Positions 7,183 to 14,519 of a stretch of DNA of 32,137 nucleotides are shown here, piece after piece. Location: assembly GCF_023333595.1 (NCBI RefSeq), contig NZ_JAIQZM010000053.1:1-32137 (forward strand), read 5' to 3'. Both the position numbers and the translations under genes were made by a program. Origin of the DNA: Argonema galeatum A003/A1 (lineage in GTDB: Bacteria > Cyanobacteriota > Cyanobacteriia > Cyanobacteriales > Aerosakkonemataceae). Position 1 is the stretch's first letter. Each line of letters opens with the position of its first letter. The notes under the pieces are model-generated. The model did no database searches. It worked only from the letters and a program-made list of their open reading frames with translations, and was not told the origin of the DNA.

Positions 7183-8554
7183 CTCCAAAGACTGCCTCCC
7201 ATAGAATATCTGTTTTCTGTTTGTTAATTTTTTTAATCGAAACCCCTGCTGCCTCTATAATTTCATGTTTATGTAAAAACCTCCAAAAATCAGAGTGATA
7301 GATGCTGTAGCAAACTTGACCTTCAAGAGTGCGCTTATGTAAAAATTGTAGCCATTCTTTTAAGACATCCTGCACTGTTAACGGAGTTTCGCCAATATAC
7401 TCAGATATTAGCTGGCATGAAATCGGCTGACGGGTTTCTGCCAAATGGTAAATAACATTAATCTTGACGTTTGAGCGCGGTATATCATTCATCCCCATTT
7501 TTTGCCAATGGAATTCATAGTATTTTTGCAAGCCGAGAGGCAAACTATCGAGATTCAAGTCTGGATATATATCCTCCTCAATTCCATACAAAACATAGAC
7601 CAAATACATGAAGTTGTTTTCACTTCTAGTGGCAATTTCATCAATAAACTTCTCTTCTGTCACCTTCTGTTTCTTAATCCATTGACGTATCTTTTCACTA
7701 CCGTTAACTCGATTCTGAATATAGGTACAGATATCTTCACTGCTTTGCTCTTGATAGTCCATAAGCTTGAATATTTGTTGTGGCGCATCAGTCACCAATG
7801 GTACATCAACTCCACGTCGAATCGTTGTTATAAAATAGATCCCCTTTGGTAAATAACGCGGTAAGTAAAGAATATTTGCATTTTTGTTTTTTTGGCTGGA
7901 TTGGTCAACTTCATCTAAGGCATCAACGGCAATTACTACGGATTTACCATTTCTTTTTAGGGCAACTTCATCTAACAATTTTTTGAAGAAAGCACCGTCG
8001 CTAGTGGCATCAGCGGATAAAGGCAAGGAATAGGATAGCTGGTACTTTTTGATTAGTTGTTTGCAGACACTTTCTAGGAATTTAGAGGGGGGGTTATCTT
8101 GGTCATTTTCTACATTGAAATGAGCCACACACCCACTGTCCTGTACATACTTTGCCAGAATCGCACTTTTTCCCATCCCAGGATCGCCGATGATAGTGAA
8201 ATAGCCGTTGGTTTTGCTGTTGATAAATTTTGCAATCTCCGCGAACACATATTCACGTCCGACAAAATCCCTGGTTTTATTATCGATTATCGTCTGAAAA
8301 GGATGAGCATCATCTATATCGGGTTCAGCATCTTCAGATAAATCAACAATCTTTTTCTCATCTAGACCAAGCGCCGTGCAAATCCCCTTAAAAAAACGAT
8401 TGTCAATTTTAGTACGATTGAAAAAATTGGAAATTACATTAGAACCACAGCCAACCTCTGTGGCTAGACCTTGTTTTGTCGAACCCTTACGCTTAAGAGC
8501 CTTTTCAGCTTCGCTAATACCTGCTTGAGTTGCGCGACGCGAATTCCTTCCCAT
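7175..8554 (-). CDS. HTH-NACHT/STAND ATPase (NLR-like)
   Basis: A 459-residue protein. Residues about 10-75 resemble an XRE-type helix-turn-helix (KQGLATEVGCGSNVISNFFN, then FFKGICTALGLDEKKI), a common N-terminus of cyanobacterial NACHT proteins. Residues about 95-330 are a P-loop NTPase with Walker A GDPGMGKS (123-130) and Walker B VVIAVDALDEVD (206-217); the D-A-L-D-E pattern is typical of NACHT/STAND. A helical winged-helix-like tail follows and ends in ILWEAVFGDE. STAND ATPases oligomerise on ligand binding, and bacterial NACHT proteins include antiphage effectors (established for the family). Most homologues I know carry the WD40 sensor on the same chain; here it is a separate overlapping gene. 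Defence is inferred. Confidence 0.88.
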   Translation of the reverse strand: MGRNSRRATQAGISEAEKALKRKGSTKQGLATEVGCGSNVISNFFNRTKIDNRFFKGICTALGLDEKKIVDLSEDAEPDIDDAHPFQTIIDNKTRDFVGREYVFAEIAKFINSKTNGYFTIIGDPGMGKSAILAKYVQDSGCVAHFNVENDQDNPPSKFLESVCKQLIKKYQLSYSLPLSADATSDGAFFKKLLDEVALKRNGKSVVIAVDALDEVDQSSQKNKNANILYLPRYLPKGIYFITTIRRGVDVPLVTDAPQQIFKLMDYQEQSSEDICTYIQNRVNGSEKIRQWIKKQKVTEEKFIDEIATRSENNFMYLVYVLYGIEEDIYPDLNLDSLPLGLQKYYEFHWQKMGMNDIPRSNVKINVIYHLAETRQPISCQLISEYIGETPLTVQDVLKEWLQFLHKRTLEGQVCYSIYHSDFWRFLHKHEIIEAAGVSIKKINKQKTDILWEAVFGDE

Positions 8555-8601
8555 AGCCTCTCCACAGAACTTACACCGGAATCAATATAAAGTTTTGTTA
8601 C

Positions 8602-8638
8602 AAGTCAAATAAGTCAAAAAACTCAAAACTAACTCAAA
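8602..8638. promoter_or_regulatory. Operator-like direct repeats upstream of the NACHT gene
   Basis: Four copies of A[G/C]TCAAA (at 8603, 8612, 8621 and 8632) are spaced 9-11 bp apart, about one helical turn, in the 183-bp gap between the minus-strand NACHT gene and the plus-strand small-gene cassette. Read on the minus strand they give two TTGACT and two TTGAGT, which resemble -35 elements of a NACHT promoter. Binding by the NACHT protein's own HTH is possible but purely inferred. The repeats could also be a degenerate short tandem repeat like the AAAAGTC array at 17.2 kb. Confidence 0.4.
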
Positions 8639-8737
8639 GTATTACACCAAAAGGTTTCCAGGCATCTGCTTATACGATGGAGAGTGAAGCCCCCAATACT
8701 ACCTCTGAGGTTATTCTCCCATACAAAGAAGCACGAT

Positions 8738-9022
8738 ATGCCAAAACCACCCAGAACCGACGACATTATTCAGGAAGGCCGAAATTCCCTGGGCGAAGCT
8801 TTTACCGAGGGGTTAAAGACCCGGCCCAAAGAGTTCAAAGACCCGATCTTCACTGACCCCAGCGAGATGCACGGTGATAATTACACTGAAAAACAAGAAA
8901 CCGTTTCCAGTCGTGAATCAGACACGATTTTAGCTTTAACTAACCGAATTAAAGCCCTAGAAGAATTTCTCGATCCACTTAGTTATGAAGATCCAAGAAA
9001 ACTGTTCGGTGGAACCGACTAG
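8738..9022 (+). CDS. Small hypothetical hydrophilic protein
   Basis: An unrecognised 94-residue, charged, Pro-rich protein (starts MPKPPRTDDIIQEGRNSLG). It has little hydrophobic content, and a short predicted coiled segment (TILALTNRIKALEEFLDPL) before the C-terminus. The frame extends 18 codons further upstream to a GTG at 8684. I prefer the ATG because the upstream part looks unlike coding sequence, but neither start has a good Shine-Dalgarno. It is the first gene of the plus-strand cassette divergent from the NACHT gene. No function can be assigned. Confidence 0.5.
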   Translation: MPKPPRTDDIIQEGRNSLGEAFTEGLKTRPKEFKDPIFTDPSEMHGDNYTEKQETVSSRESDTILALTNRIKALEEFLDPLSYEDPRKLFGGTD

Positions 9023-9106
9023 CTAAAGATAGAGACACAATTCCAACTCCCAAACGAGCCAAGAAAAGCAATATCCCCCAAAGCCCAACCAGGAGTATCT
9101 TATCTA

Positions 9107-9358
9107 ATGAATTGCCCTAACCAAGAAAAACAGATTTTGCCTTGCAAAATTGTTCAGCATCCTTCCAAAGAACATATTTTCTTCTGTAAGGTCTGTCAGG
9201 AATCTTATGATGTTCGCGAAATTGGCACTGAATCTTCTAACAATCCCTTTCTTGTCATATTGGGCGTTGTTTTAGTAATTTTTGGCATCGCAGTAATGTC
9301 GAGCCAGCCATCTCCGCCTACACCTTCTCTCATAGAAAATTCTTCCCTCGATCGGTAA
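9107..9358 (+). CDS. Small zinc-ribbon-like membrane protein
   Basis: An 83-residue protein. The first 40 residues contain four Cys (NCPNQ, LPCKI, FFCKVC) and a His, arranged like a degenerate zinc ribbon. Residues about 48-66 form one hydrophobic transmembrane helix (PFLVILGVVLVIFGIAVM), followed by a short Ser/Pro-rich tail. The topology suggests a single-pass protein with a cytoplasmic metal-binding head. I do not recognise a family. A perfect stem-loop follows 8 bp after the stop codon. Confidence 0.6.
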   Translation: MNCPNQEKQILPCKIVQHPSKEHIFFCKVCQESYDVREIGTESSNNPFLVILGVVLVIFGIAVMSSQPSPPTPSLIENSSLDR

Positions 9359-9366
9359 AAATCGAA

Positions 9367-9389
9367 CTCCGGCTAAGGGTTAGCCGGAG
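9367..9389 (+). terminator. Stem-loop after the zinc-ribbon gene
   Basis: Perfect 10-bp arms CTCCGGCTAA and TTAGCCGGAG enclose a GGG loop, followed by AAAAGTTTC. The stem is strong but lacks a proper U-tract, so it may attenuate or stabilise transcripts rather than end them. Confidence 0.5.
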
Positions 9390-9435
9390 AAAAGTTTCTC
9401 TATCTATCAATCAAATCAAATTTACCACTAAACCT

Positions 9436-9855
9436 ATGTTGGAATTTGACAGTAATAATAGCGCTGACACCTTTACTACCGCTAACAGTGCATTCACCAA
9501 CCAATCTGAATTACAGCAAATTCGCGCCAATTATTGTAAGGAAGTAAAGGGAATCGCGGAATTTGTTAAGCAACTTATAGCTGGCAGAACTGAGGAAGAA
9601 ATAACCGAGGAAGAAATAGAAAGAATAGCCAGACAAGCACACAGTCTGCGACGCGAAATTGGCATCAAGTATAAGGAACTCACTCCCCAACAGAAACTAG
9701 ATGCTATCTACGTCCGCAACCTAAAAAAATATGGCGATTCATTAGGCCCAACCATCGAATACCTGCGGACAATCGGCAAGACTTGGCTGCAAATTATTGA
9801 AAGTGCCAGTCGGCCTAACCCAGGCGATATCAATGATATATTGAGGGAAGGATAA
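9436..9855 (+). CDS. Hypothetical helical protein, possible toxin-like C-terminal core
   Basis: A 139-residue, mostly helical protein with no signal peptide or membrane segment. The C-terminal half (QKLDAIYVRNLKKYGDSLG, then PTIEYLRTIGKTWLQIIESA and SRP) resembles, from memory, conserved tails of some polymorphic-toxin proteins; I cannot confirm this without a search. A Glu-rich stretch (TEEEITEEEIER) sits in the middle. The next gene starts 13 nt downstream, so the two are probably co-transcribed as a pair. There is no Shine-Dalgarno at the ATG. Treat as a hypothetical protein with a testable toxin-like resemblance. Confidence 0.6.
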   Translation: MLEFDSNNSADTFTTANSAFTNQSELQQIRANYCKEVKGIAEFVKQLIAGRTEEEITEEEIERIARQAHSLRREIGIKYKELTPQQKLDAIYVRNLKKYGDSLGPTIEYLRTIGKTWLQIIESASRPNPGDINDILREG

Positions 9856-9868
9856 CAGCGCCTTAGCC

Positions 9869-10153
9869 ATGAAAATTAGACAAATCCGCCAATCCATCAG
9901 CTCGGATGAGTTAATTCTAGTTATCGATGGACATGAAACGCCATCAGATTTATCGTATATAAAAAAAAATCTGATGGCGAATTTTTCAGCACTTGTCATT
10001 GAAGAATTAGTTGGACTCGATCAAATCTATATAGATCTGAAAATTGAAGAAAATCTGGTAATGTTAGCCTGGGACGCAATGGCTGGCATTTCAATTGAGT
10101 GTGAGAATTTAGAGCTAAGAGAGAGATTATTCCAACATTTGCAAGATATTTAA
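9869..10153 (+). CDS. Small hypothetical protein, candidate immunity-like partner
   Basis: A 94-residue acidic, soluble protein with alternating strands and helices (MKIRQIRQSISSDELILVID ... LERLFQ-like helical end). I do not recognise the family. Its size, acidity and position 13 nt after the 139-residue protein are what one expects of an immunity or antitoxin partner, but that is inference from layout only. A run of nine A residues (9961-9969) within the frame is a possible slippage site. Confidence 0.55.
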   Translation: MKIRQIRQSISSDELILVIDGHETPSDLSYIKKNLMANFSALVIEELVGLDQIYIDLKIEENLVMLAWDAMAGISIECENLELRERLFQHLQDI

Positions 10154-10179
10154 TCTAAAAATAAAAAGTGAGATAAATC

Positions 10180-10803
10180 ATGGTTGAAACAATCCAATCT
10201 CAAGATATCATTCTTGACCAGTTAATTGAAAACTTCGGTCTAGAACGCACTAACGACGATCGATTTTTTCGAGAATGGCAAGATGATTTACCGGAACTGA
10301 CGGATTTGGAAAAGCAAACACTAGATGAAGTAAAGGCAGACTATCTCCATTTGTCTCGTTATACCATCCTGGAACCGATCGTCAAAATGGTGGTGTTAGG
10401 GCCATTGTTGAGATTGGCGGGTTTTTATCGTCCGCCATTTTATATTACGGCTGAAAAGTCGGTGAAAATTTCATCGGAGGATGATGGTATTATTGTAAAC
10501 GGACGCCTTGACCTCTTAGTTTTTAAGCCTTCTTTTTGGGTACTCGCCATTGAAGCCAAAAGCGTAAAATATTCGGTGGAAGCGGGGATACCGCAAGCAT
10601 TGGCTTATATGTTGGGTAATCCCAATTCTGAAAAACCTGCCTTTGGTTTTGTGAGCAATGGCCCGGAGTTTAAATTTCTAAAACTTACGAAACAAGGTAA
10701 GCCAAAATATGCTGAGTCCTATCCGTTTGCACTTCAGCGGGGAAATGATTTGTATACTGTTGTAAGCGTGTTAAAACGCCTCGCTCAATTGCTTGGCGAA
10801 TAA
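10180..10803 (+). CDS. PD-(D/E)XK nuclease-like (HsdR N-terminal-type) protein
   Basis: A 207-residue protein resembling the type I restriction HsdR N-terminal nuclease domain found as stand-alone genes in cyanobacteria. The core reads GRLDLLVF (Asp111), then VLAIEAKS (Glu125-x-Lys127), which is the PD-(D/E)XK signature, followed by the helix GIPQALAYMLG usual after this core. It has no helicase domain and no methylase neighbour, so it is not a complete restriction system. It is the last gene of the plus-strand cassette, 26 bp after the preceding gene, and ends just before a long palindrome. Its target is unknown. Confidence 0.82.
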   Translation: MVETIQSQDIILDQLIENFGLERTNDDRFFREWQDDLPELTDLEKQTLDEVKADYLHLSRYTILEPIVKMVVLGPLLRLAGFYRPPFYITAEKSVKISSEDDGIIVNGRLDLLVFKPSFWVLAIEAKSVKYSVEAGIPQALAYMLGNPNSEKPAFGFVSNGPEFKFLKLTKQGKPKYAESYPFALQRGNDLYTVVSVLKRLAQLLGE

Positions 10804-10837
10804 GTAAGGGATTCAACAGTTTTTCTTTAAACTGGTA

Positions 10838-10891
10838 GCACATAATGGTAGGTTGGGTTTTGTTAACAAAACCCAACCTGCCATTATGTGC
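10838..10891. repeat. 54-bp near-perfect palindrome (GGTAGGTTGGGTT element)
   Basis: Two 27-bp arms meet at position 10864/10865 with no loop and one mismatch (T10849/G10880). Each arm contains the string GGT[A]GGTTGGGTTTTGTT or its complement. AGGTTGGGTT...AACCCAACCT inverted repeats are frequent MITE-like elements in cyanobacteria (general recall). It lies 34 bp after the nuclease-like gene and 41 bp before sppA, and could also terminate transcription. A TATAAT at 10921-10926 follows but has no matching -35. Confidence 0.85.
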
Positions 10892-10932
10892 CAGCTGCGT
10901 AAGTCCTAAAAGCATTTCAGTATAATGTTGCT

Positions 10933-11685
10933 ATGGCAAAATTTCTGTTTGTGACAGATCTAGATAATACCCTTGTGGGCGACGATCGATCTCTGGCAGA
11001 ACTCAACCAGCAGTTGAGCCAACATCGCCAAGAACATGGAACAAAAATCGTTTATGCCACAGGTCGTTCTCTCATTCTCTATCGAGAACTTTTAACTCAA
11101 AAAGAATTGTTGGTGCCAGATGCTTTGATTGCGGCGGTGGGAACGGAAATTTATTACAACGCAAGTGAAAGTGACCCAGATCCAGCTTGGGAAAAACAAC
11201 TTTCTTCAGGGTGGAACCGTGACTTGGTAGTAGCTACAGGTACTAATTTTGTGGATCTTTTACCTCAACCAGCATCCGAACAGCGACCTTTCAAAGTTAG
11301 TTATTTTTTGACAGAACAAGCAGCCGAAGAAGTTATCCCGCACTTAGAATCTCTGCTTAAAGAACAGGGGATATACGCTCAGTTAATCTACAGTGGGGGC
11401 AAAGATTTAGATATTTTGCCGAGCCAAAGCAATAAAGGTTTGGCGGTAGAGTTTCTGCGCCAGCACTGGGAAATAGACGCAACGCAGACAGTTGTTTGCG
11501 GTGATTCTGGAAACGATATTGCTTTATTTAGTGTGGGGGAACCAAGAGGGATTATCGTAGGAAATGCTCAGCCTGAACTCCTCCAGTGGCTGTCAGCCAA
11601 TCAGGCGGATTATCGGTATTTGGCAAAGGCTGCTTGTGCTGGTGGGATTTTGGAAGGTTTGTACCATTTCGGCTTTTTGCTATAG
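10933..11685 (+). CDS. sppA: Sucrose-phosphate phosphatase
   Basis: A 250-residue HAD-superfamily phosphatase of the sucrose-phosphatase type, which removes phosphate from sucrose-6-phosphate in the last step of sucrose synthesis. Motif I is FVTDLDNTLVGDD (nucleophile Asp9, acid Asp11). Motif II lies at ATGRS, and the C-terminal CGDSGNDIALF supplies the magnesium-binding acids. The cap region contains KVSYF and SGGKDLDILP, as expected for the family; length is normal. The sucrose-phosphate synthase gene is not in the window. The ATG is certain from alignment to the motif; a TATAAT only 7 nt upstream could give an almost leaderless transcript. Palindromic elements flank the gene on both sides. 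Confidence 0.9.
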   Translation: MAKFLFVTDLDNTLVGDDRSLAELNQQLSQHRQEHGTKIVYATGRSLILYRELLTQKELLVPDALIAAVGTEIYYNASESDPDPAWEKQLSSGWNRDLVVATGTNFVDLLPQPASEQRPFKVSYFLTEQAAEEVIPHLESLLKEQGIYAQLIYSGGKDLDILPSQSNKGLAVEFLRQHWEIDATQTVVCGDSGNDIALFSVGEPRGIIVGNAQPELLQWLSANQADYRYLAKAACAGGILEGLYHFGFLL

Positions 11686-11712
11686 TGTTTCCATTTGAGA
11701 TGTAAACAATGG

Positions 11713-11785
11713 TAGGTTGGGTTAGACGCGGTAATTAACTTAATAATGCTCACAGATACGTCTTTGACCGCGTCGTAACCCAACA
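11713..11785. repeat. Imperfect inverted repeat sharing GGTAGGTTGGGTT
   Basis: The left arm AGGTTGGGTTAGACGCGGT (11713-11732) pairs with the right arm ACCGCGTCGTAACCCAACA (11767-11785), apart from a 2-base bulge, around a loop of about 34 bp. The left end repeats GGTAGGTTGGGTT from the palindrome upstream of sppA in the same orientation, about 0.86 kb away. It looks like a second MITE-type insertion between sppA and ruvA. Confidence 0.75.
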
Positions 11786-11828
11786 TTCAGTATAAAATAT
11801 GTGTTCACGACTCATTTGAAAACGCTAT

Positions 11829-12455
11829 ATGATTAGTTATCTAAAAGGAACGGTAGTAGGTTTTCAGAAAAGTAGTAGCGATCGCGTCACTCTAATTCTG
11901 GAAGTTAACCAGATTGGCTACGAACTGCAAATCCCACCGCGTTTGGCCCAGAATTTGTCCCCTGTGGGAGAAATCGCCCAAGTTTTCACGCACTTGCAAG
12001 TGCGGGAAGATCAGATAAGCTTGTATGGTTTTGCCTCAGCCGCCGAGCGAGATTTGTTTCGCCAGCTGGTAAGTGTGAGTGGAATTGGTGCGGCTTTGGC
12101 GATCGCACTTTTAGATACCCTGGGATTGCAAGACTTGGTGCAGGCGATCGTTACTGGCAATATCCGCGCCTTAGCCAAAACTCGCGGTGTCGGTAACAAA
12201 ACAGCCGAACGCATTGCGCTGGAACTAAAAACCAAACTGGCACAATGGCGACACTTAGCTGGCGTAGCCGGTTCCACCTCAAGTGGCCCAAATCCTGCCA
12301 TTATCGAAGATGTGGAAATGACGCTACTAGCCTTGGGGTATACCAGCAGCGAGGTAGTGCAGGCGCTCAACGCAGTCAGTCAAGACGGGTTGGTCGCTAA
12401 AAGTAAACAGGCAGAAGATTGGATTCGAGCTGCGATCGCTTGGTTGAGCAGGTGA
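11829..12455 (+). CDS. ruvA: Holliday junction branch migration protein RuvA
   Basis: A 208-residue RuvA of standard length. It has an N-terminal OB-fold (MISYLKGTVVGF ... YGFASAAERDLFRQL), then two helix-hairpin-helix motifs (LVSVSGIGAALAIALLD and ALAKTRGVGNKTAERIALEL), and a C-terminal three-helix domain that contacts RuvB (AIIEDVEMTLLALGYTSSEV). RuvA tetramers bind four-way junctions and direct the RuvB motor during recombination and repair. No ruvB or ruvC lies nearby, as is usual in cyanobacteria. A HIP1 site is within the first 20 codons. Confidence 0.96.
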   Translation: MISYLKGTVVGFQKSSSDRVTLILEVNQIGYELQIPPRLAQNLSPVGEIAQVFTHLQVREDQISLYGFASAAERDLFRQLVSVSGIGAALAIALLDTLGLQDLVQAIVTGNIRALAKTRGVGNKTAERIALELKTKLAQWRHLAGVAGSTSSGPNPAIIEDVEMTLLALGYTSSEVVQALNAVSQDGLVAKSKQAEDWIRAAIAWLSR

Positions 12456-12648
12456 TTTTAATAGGTTTTAGTTTAAATCTTTGTATCTTTGGTTAAAACG
12501 GGTTCTCTCAAATCTCAAACTTAACATTTTTAAAATATGCCTTAAGACTGATGTTTACTCAAGCTTCTTTATTTCTAGCGAGCGATACTATAGCTGAGCT
12601 AAGCAGTGGAGAATACGTTTGTCGGCGTTTTCTTACCAAAAAAATTCT

Positions 12649-14322
12649 ATGGCAAGCAAGAAACCTCATAAAACAAGTTCCATTGAATTTACTTTATTTG
12701 CACCCTATAACAAAGGAGCTGCTTTAATTGGGTCTTTTTCCGATTGGAAAGACATCCCAATGGAAAAAGGCAAGGATGGTTATTTCCGTACCAAGGTTGA
12801 ACTGGAAGATGGAATTTATGAATATAAACTCCGCGTTCAATCTAAAAGTTGGTTTAAAGAACCAGATGAATGGGTAGACATCATCGATCCTTATGTAACA
12901 AATGTTGATGAGAGCAAAGGAGTCGGCATCGTAACAATCAAAGACGGCGAAAAAATTGTCGATACATATGTTTGGAAACATGACGACAAGCCGCTACCTG
13001 CCGATCGCGAATTAGTTATCTACGAACTTCACGTTGCCGACTTCTCCGGCGGCGAACCCGATCGCTACGTTCGCGGTCAATACAAGCACGTTGTTGAAAA
13101 GTTAGATTATCTGTCCGAACTTGGCATTAACGCAATTGAATTGATGCCTGTAAAAGAATATCCGGGCGATTATAGCTGGGGTTATAACCCGCGTTATTTC
13201 TTTGCCACGGAAACAAGTTACGGCACAACAGACGAATTAAAGCATATGATTGACGAGTGTCATGCCCGTGGAATTCGCATCATCATGGACGGGATTTTTA
13301 ATCACTCGGAAGCATCTTGTCCTCTCACCCAAATTGACCACGATTATTGGTATCACCACTCTCCCCGCGACCCTGATAATAACTGGGGGCCAGAGTTTAA
13401 TTACGAACATTACGACGAAAAGCTAGAAGTAAACCCTGCGTGGAAATTTATCGGCGAAACCGTGCGTTTTTGGGTTCAGGAATATCACATTGATGGCATT
13501 CGCTTCGACGCCGCGCGGCAAATGGCCAACTACGACTTCATGCACTGGATTGTGGAAGAAGCCAAAAAAACGGCAGGGCTAAAGCCGTTTTACAACATTG
13601 CCGAACACATCCCCGAAACCACCAGTATCACCAATTTTGATGGGCCGATGGATGGTTGCTGGCACGACAGTTACCGTTTCTGCATGATCGAACACATCTG
13701 CGGGGATACGTTTGATTTAGAGCGCCTCAAAGATGCGATCGATTGCAAGCGTCAAGGTTTTATGGGTGCCACTAATGTTATCAATTACCTGACCAACCAC
13801 GACCAAAATCGCGTCATGGTGGAATTAGCAAATCGCACCATTTTTGATGGCGAAGCTTTTAAGCGTGCCAAGTTGGGAGCGGCCATACTGATGACATCTG
13901 TCGGTGTACCAATGCTTTGGATGGGACAAGAGTTTGGCGAGTACAAACCTAAAACAATCGATCCAACAAAAATTGAGTGGGCGCTGCTAAGCAATGACCT
14001 AAATCGCGGCCTATTTGAATACTACAAAGGCTTGATTAATCTGCGTAAAAACAATCAAGCTCTTTACACTGAAAACATTGACTTTTTCCATGAGAATGAA
14101 GAGGCCAAGGTATTAGCATACACCCGCTGGAATGATGAAGGTTCTCGTGTTGTCGTCGTCGCTAATTTTTCCGACAATTATTTAGCTGGTTACACTGTTC
14201 CTAACTTCCCTTCGGATGGCACATGGCACGAATGGACTTACGATCACGATGTCGAATCTGGAAGCGGTCAAATAATGATTGACCTGGCGGAGTACGAAGC
14301 AAAGGTATTTGTCTGGCAATAA
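12649..14322 (+). CDS. GH13 alpha-glucan enzyme (alpha-amylase/branching-enzyme type)
   Basis: A 557-residue protein with an N-terminal CBM48/E-set domain (FAPYNKGAALIGSFSDWKD ... GIYEYKLRV), the GH13 (beta/alpha)8 barrel, and a C-terminal beta domain. Catalytic residues are present: nucleophile Asp287 in GIRFDAAR, acid Glu319 in NIAEHIPE, and Asp385 in LTNHDQNR. It is widely conserved in cyanobacteria and usually annotated as alpha-amylase or branching enzyme. Hydrolase and transglycosylase activity cannot be separated from sequence by eye. An in-frame TTG at 12619 has GGAGAA 5-6 nt upstream and would add 10 residues (MSAFSYQKNS). I keep the ATG because homologues start near it. A strong terminator follows directly. 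Confidence 0.88.
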   Translation: MASKKPHKTSSIEFTLFAPYNKGAALIGSFSDWKDIPMEKGKDGYFRTKVELEDGIYEYKLRVQSKSWFKEPDEWVDIIDPYVTNVDESKGVGIVTIKDGEKIVDTYVWKHDDKPLPADRELVIYELHVADFSGGEPDRYVRGQYKHVVEKLDYLSELGINAIELMPVKEYPGDYSWGYNPRYFFATETSYGTTDELKHMIDECHARGIRIIMDGIFNHSEASCPLTQIDHDYWYHHSPRDPDNNWGPEFNYEHYDEKLEVNPAWKFIGETVRFWVQEYHIDGIRFDAARQMANYDFMHWIVEEAKKTAGLKPFYNIAEHIPETTSITNFDGPMDGCWHDSYRFCMIEHICGDTFDLERLKDAIDCKRQGFMGATNVINYLTNHDQNRVMVELANRTIFDGEAFKRAKLGAAILMTSVGVPMLWMGQEFGEYKPKTIDPTKIEWALLSNDLNRGLFEYYKGLINLRKNNQALYTENIDFFHENEEAKVLAYTRWNDEGSRVVVVANFSDNYLAGYTVPNFPSDGTWHEWTYDHDVESGSGQIMIDLAEYEAKVFVWQ

Positions 14323-14327
14323 TTCTG

Positions 14328-14360
14328 AAAAACCCGGTTTCTTTAAGAAACCGGGTTTTT
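14328..14360 (+). terminator. Rho-independent terminator after the GH13 gene
   Basis: AAACCCGGTTTCTT pairs with AAGAAACCGGGTTT around a tiny loop, flanked by A5 and T5. The GC-rich stem and U-tract start 6 bp after the stop codon. Confidence 0.9.
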
Positions 14361-14403
14361 GATATTACAGAATTTTTCCAATCACCTTCATATAGACAGG
14401 CTT

Positions 14404-14519
14404 ATACCAAATCCGCAACGATTACCCCTTTATGTCGAGCGGCTATAGAGACGTTTCATGAAACGTCTTTACAATGTTTAGGCCAAAAATTAAACGGGTA
14501 AGAAACACGAATTTGGTAT
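14404..14519. mobile_element. MITE-like element with terminal inverted repeats
   Basis: ATACCAAATCCG (14404-14415) and the complement of CGAATTTGGTAT (14508-14519) are inverted copies matching at 11 of 12 positions. The interval of about 116 bp has no open frame. Inside it lies the palindrome AGACGTTTCATGAAACGTCT (14448-14467). The right end runs into the stop codon of the cyanophycin synthetase-like gene. No target-site duplication is obvious. This structure fits a non-autonomous element whose transposase is elsewhere. Confidence 0.55.

Noticed and set aside
8677..8856. 59-codon frame starting MESEAPNTTSEVILPY, overlapping the 94-codon gene in another frame
   Set aside because: No ribosome site, and its second half becomes Arg-rich as expected for an out-of-frame reading of the longer gene.
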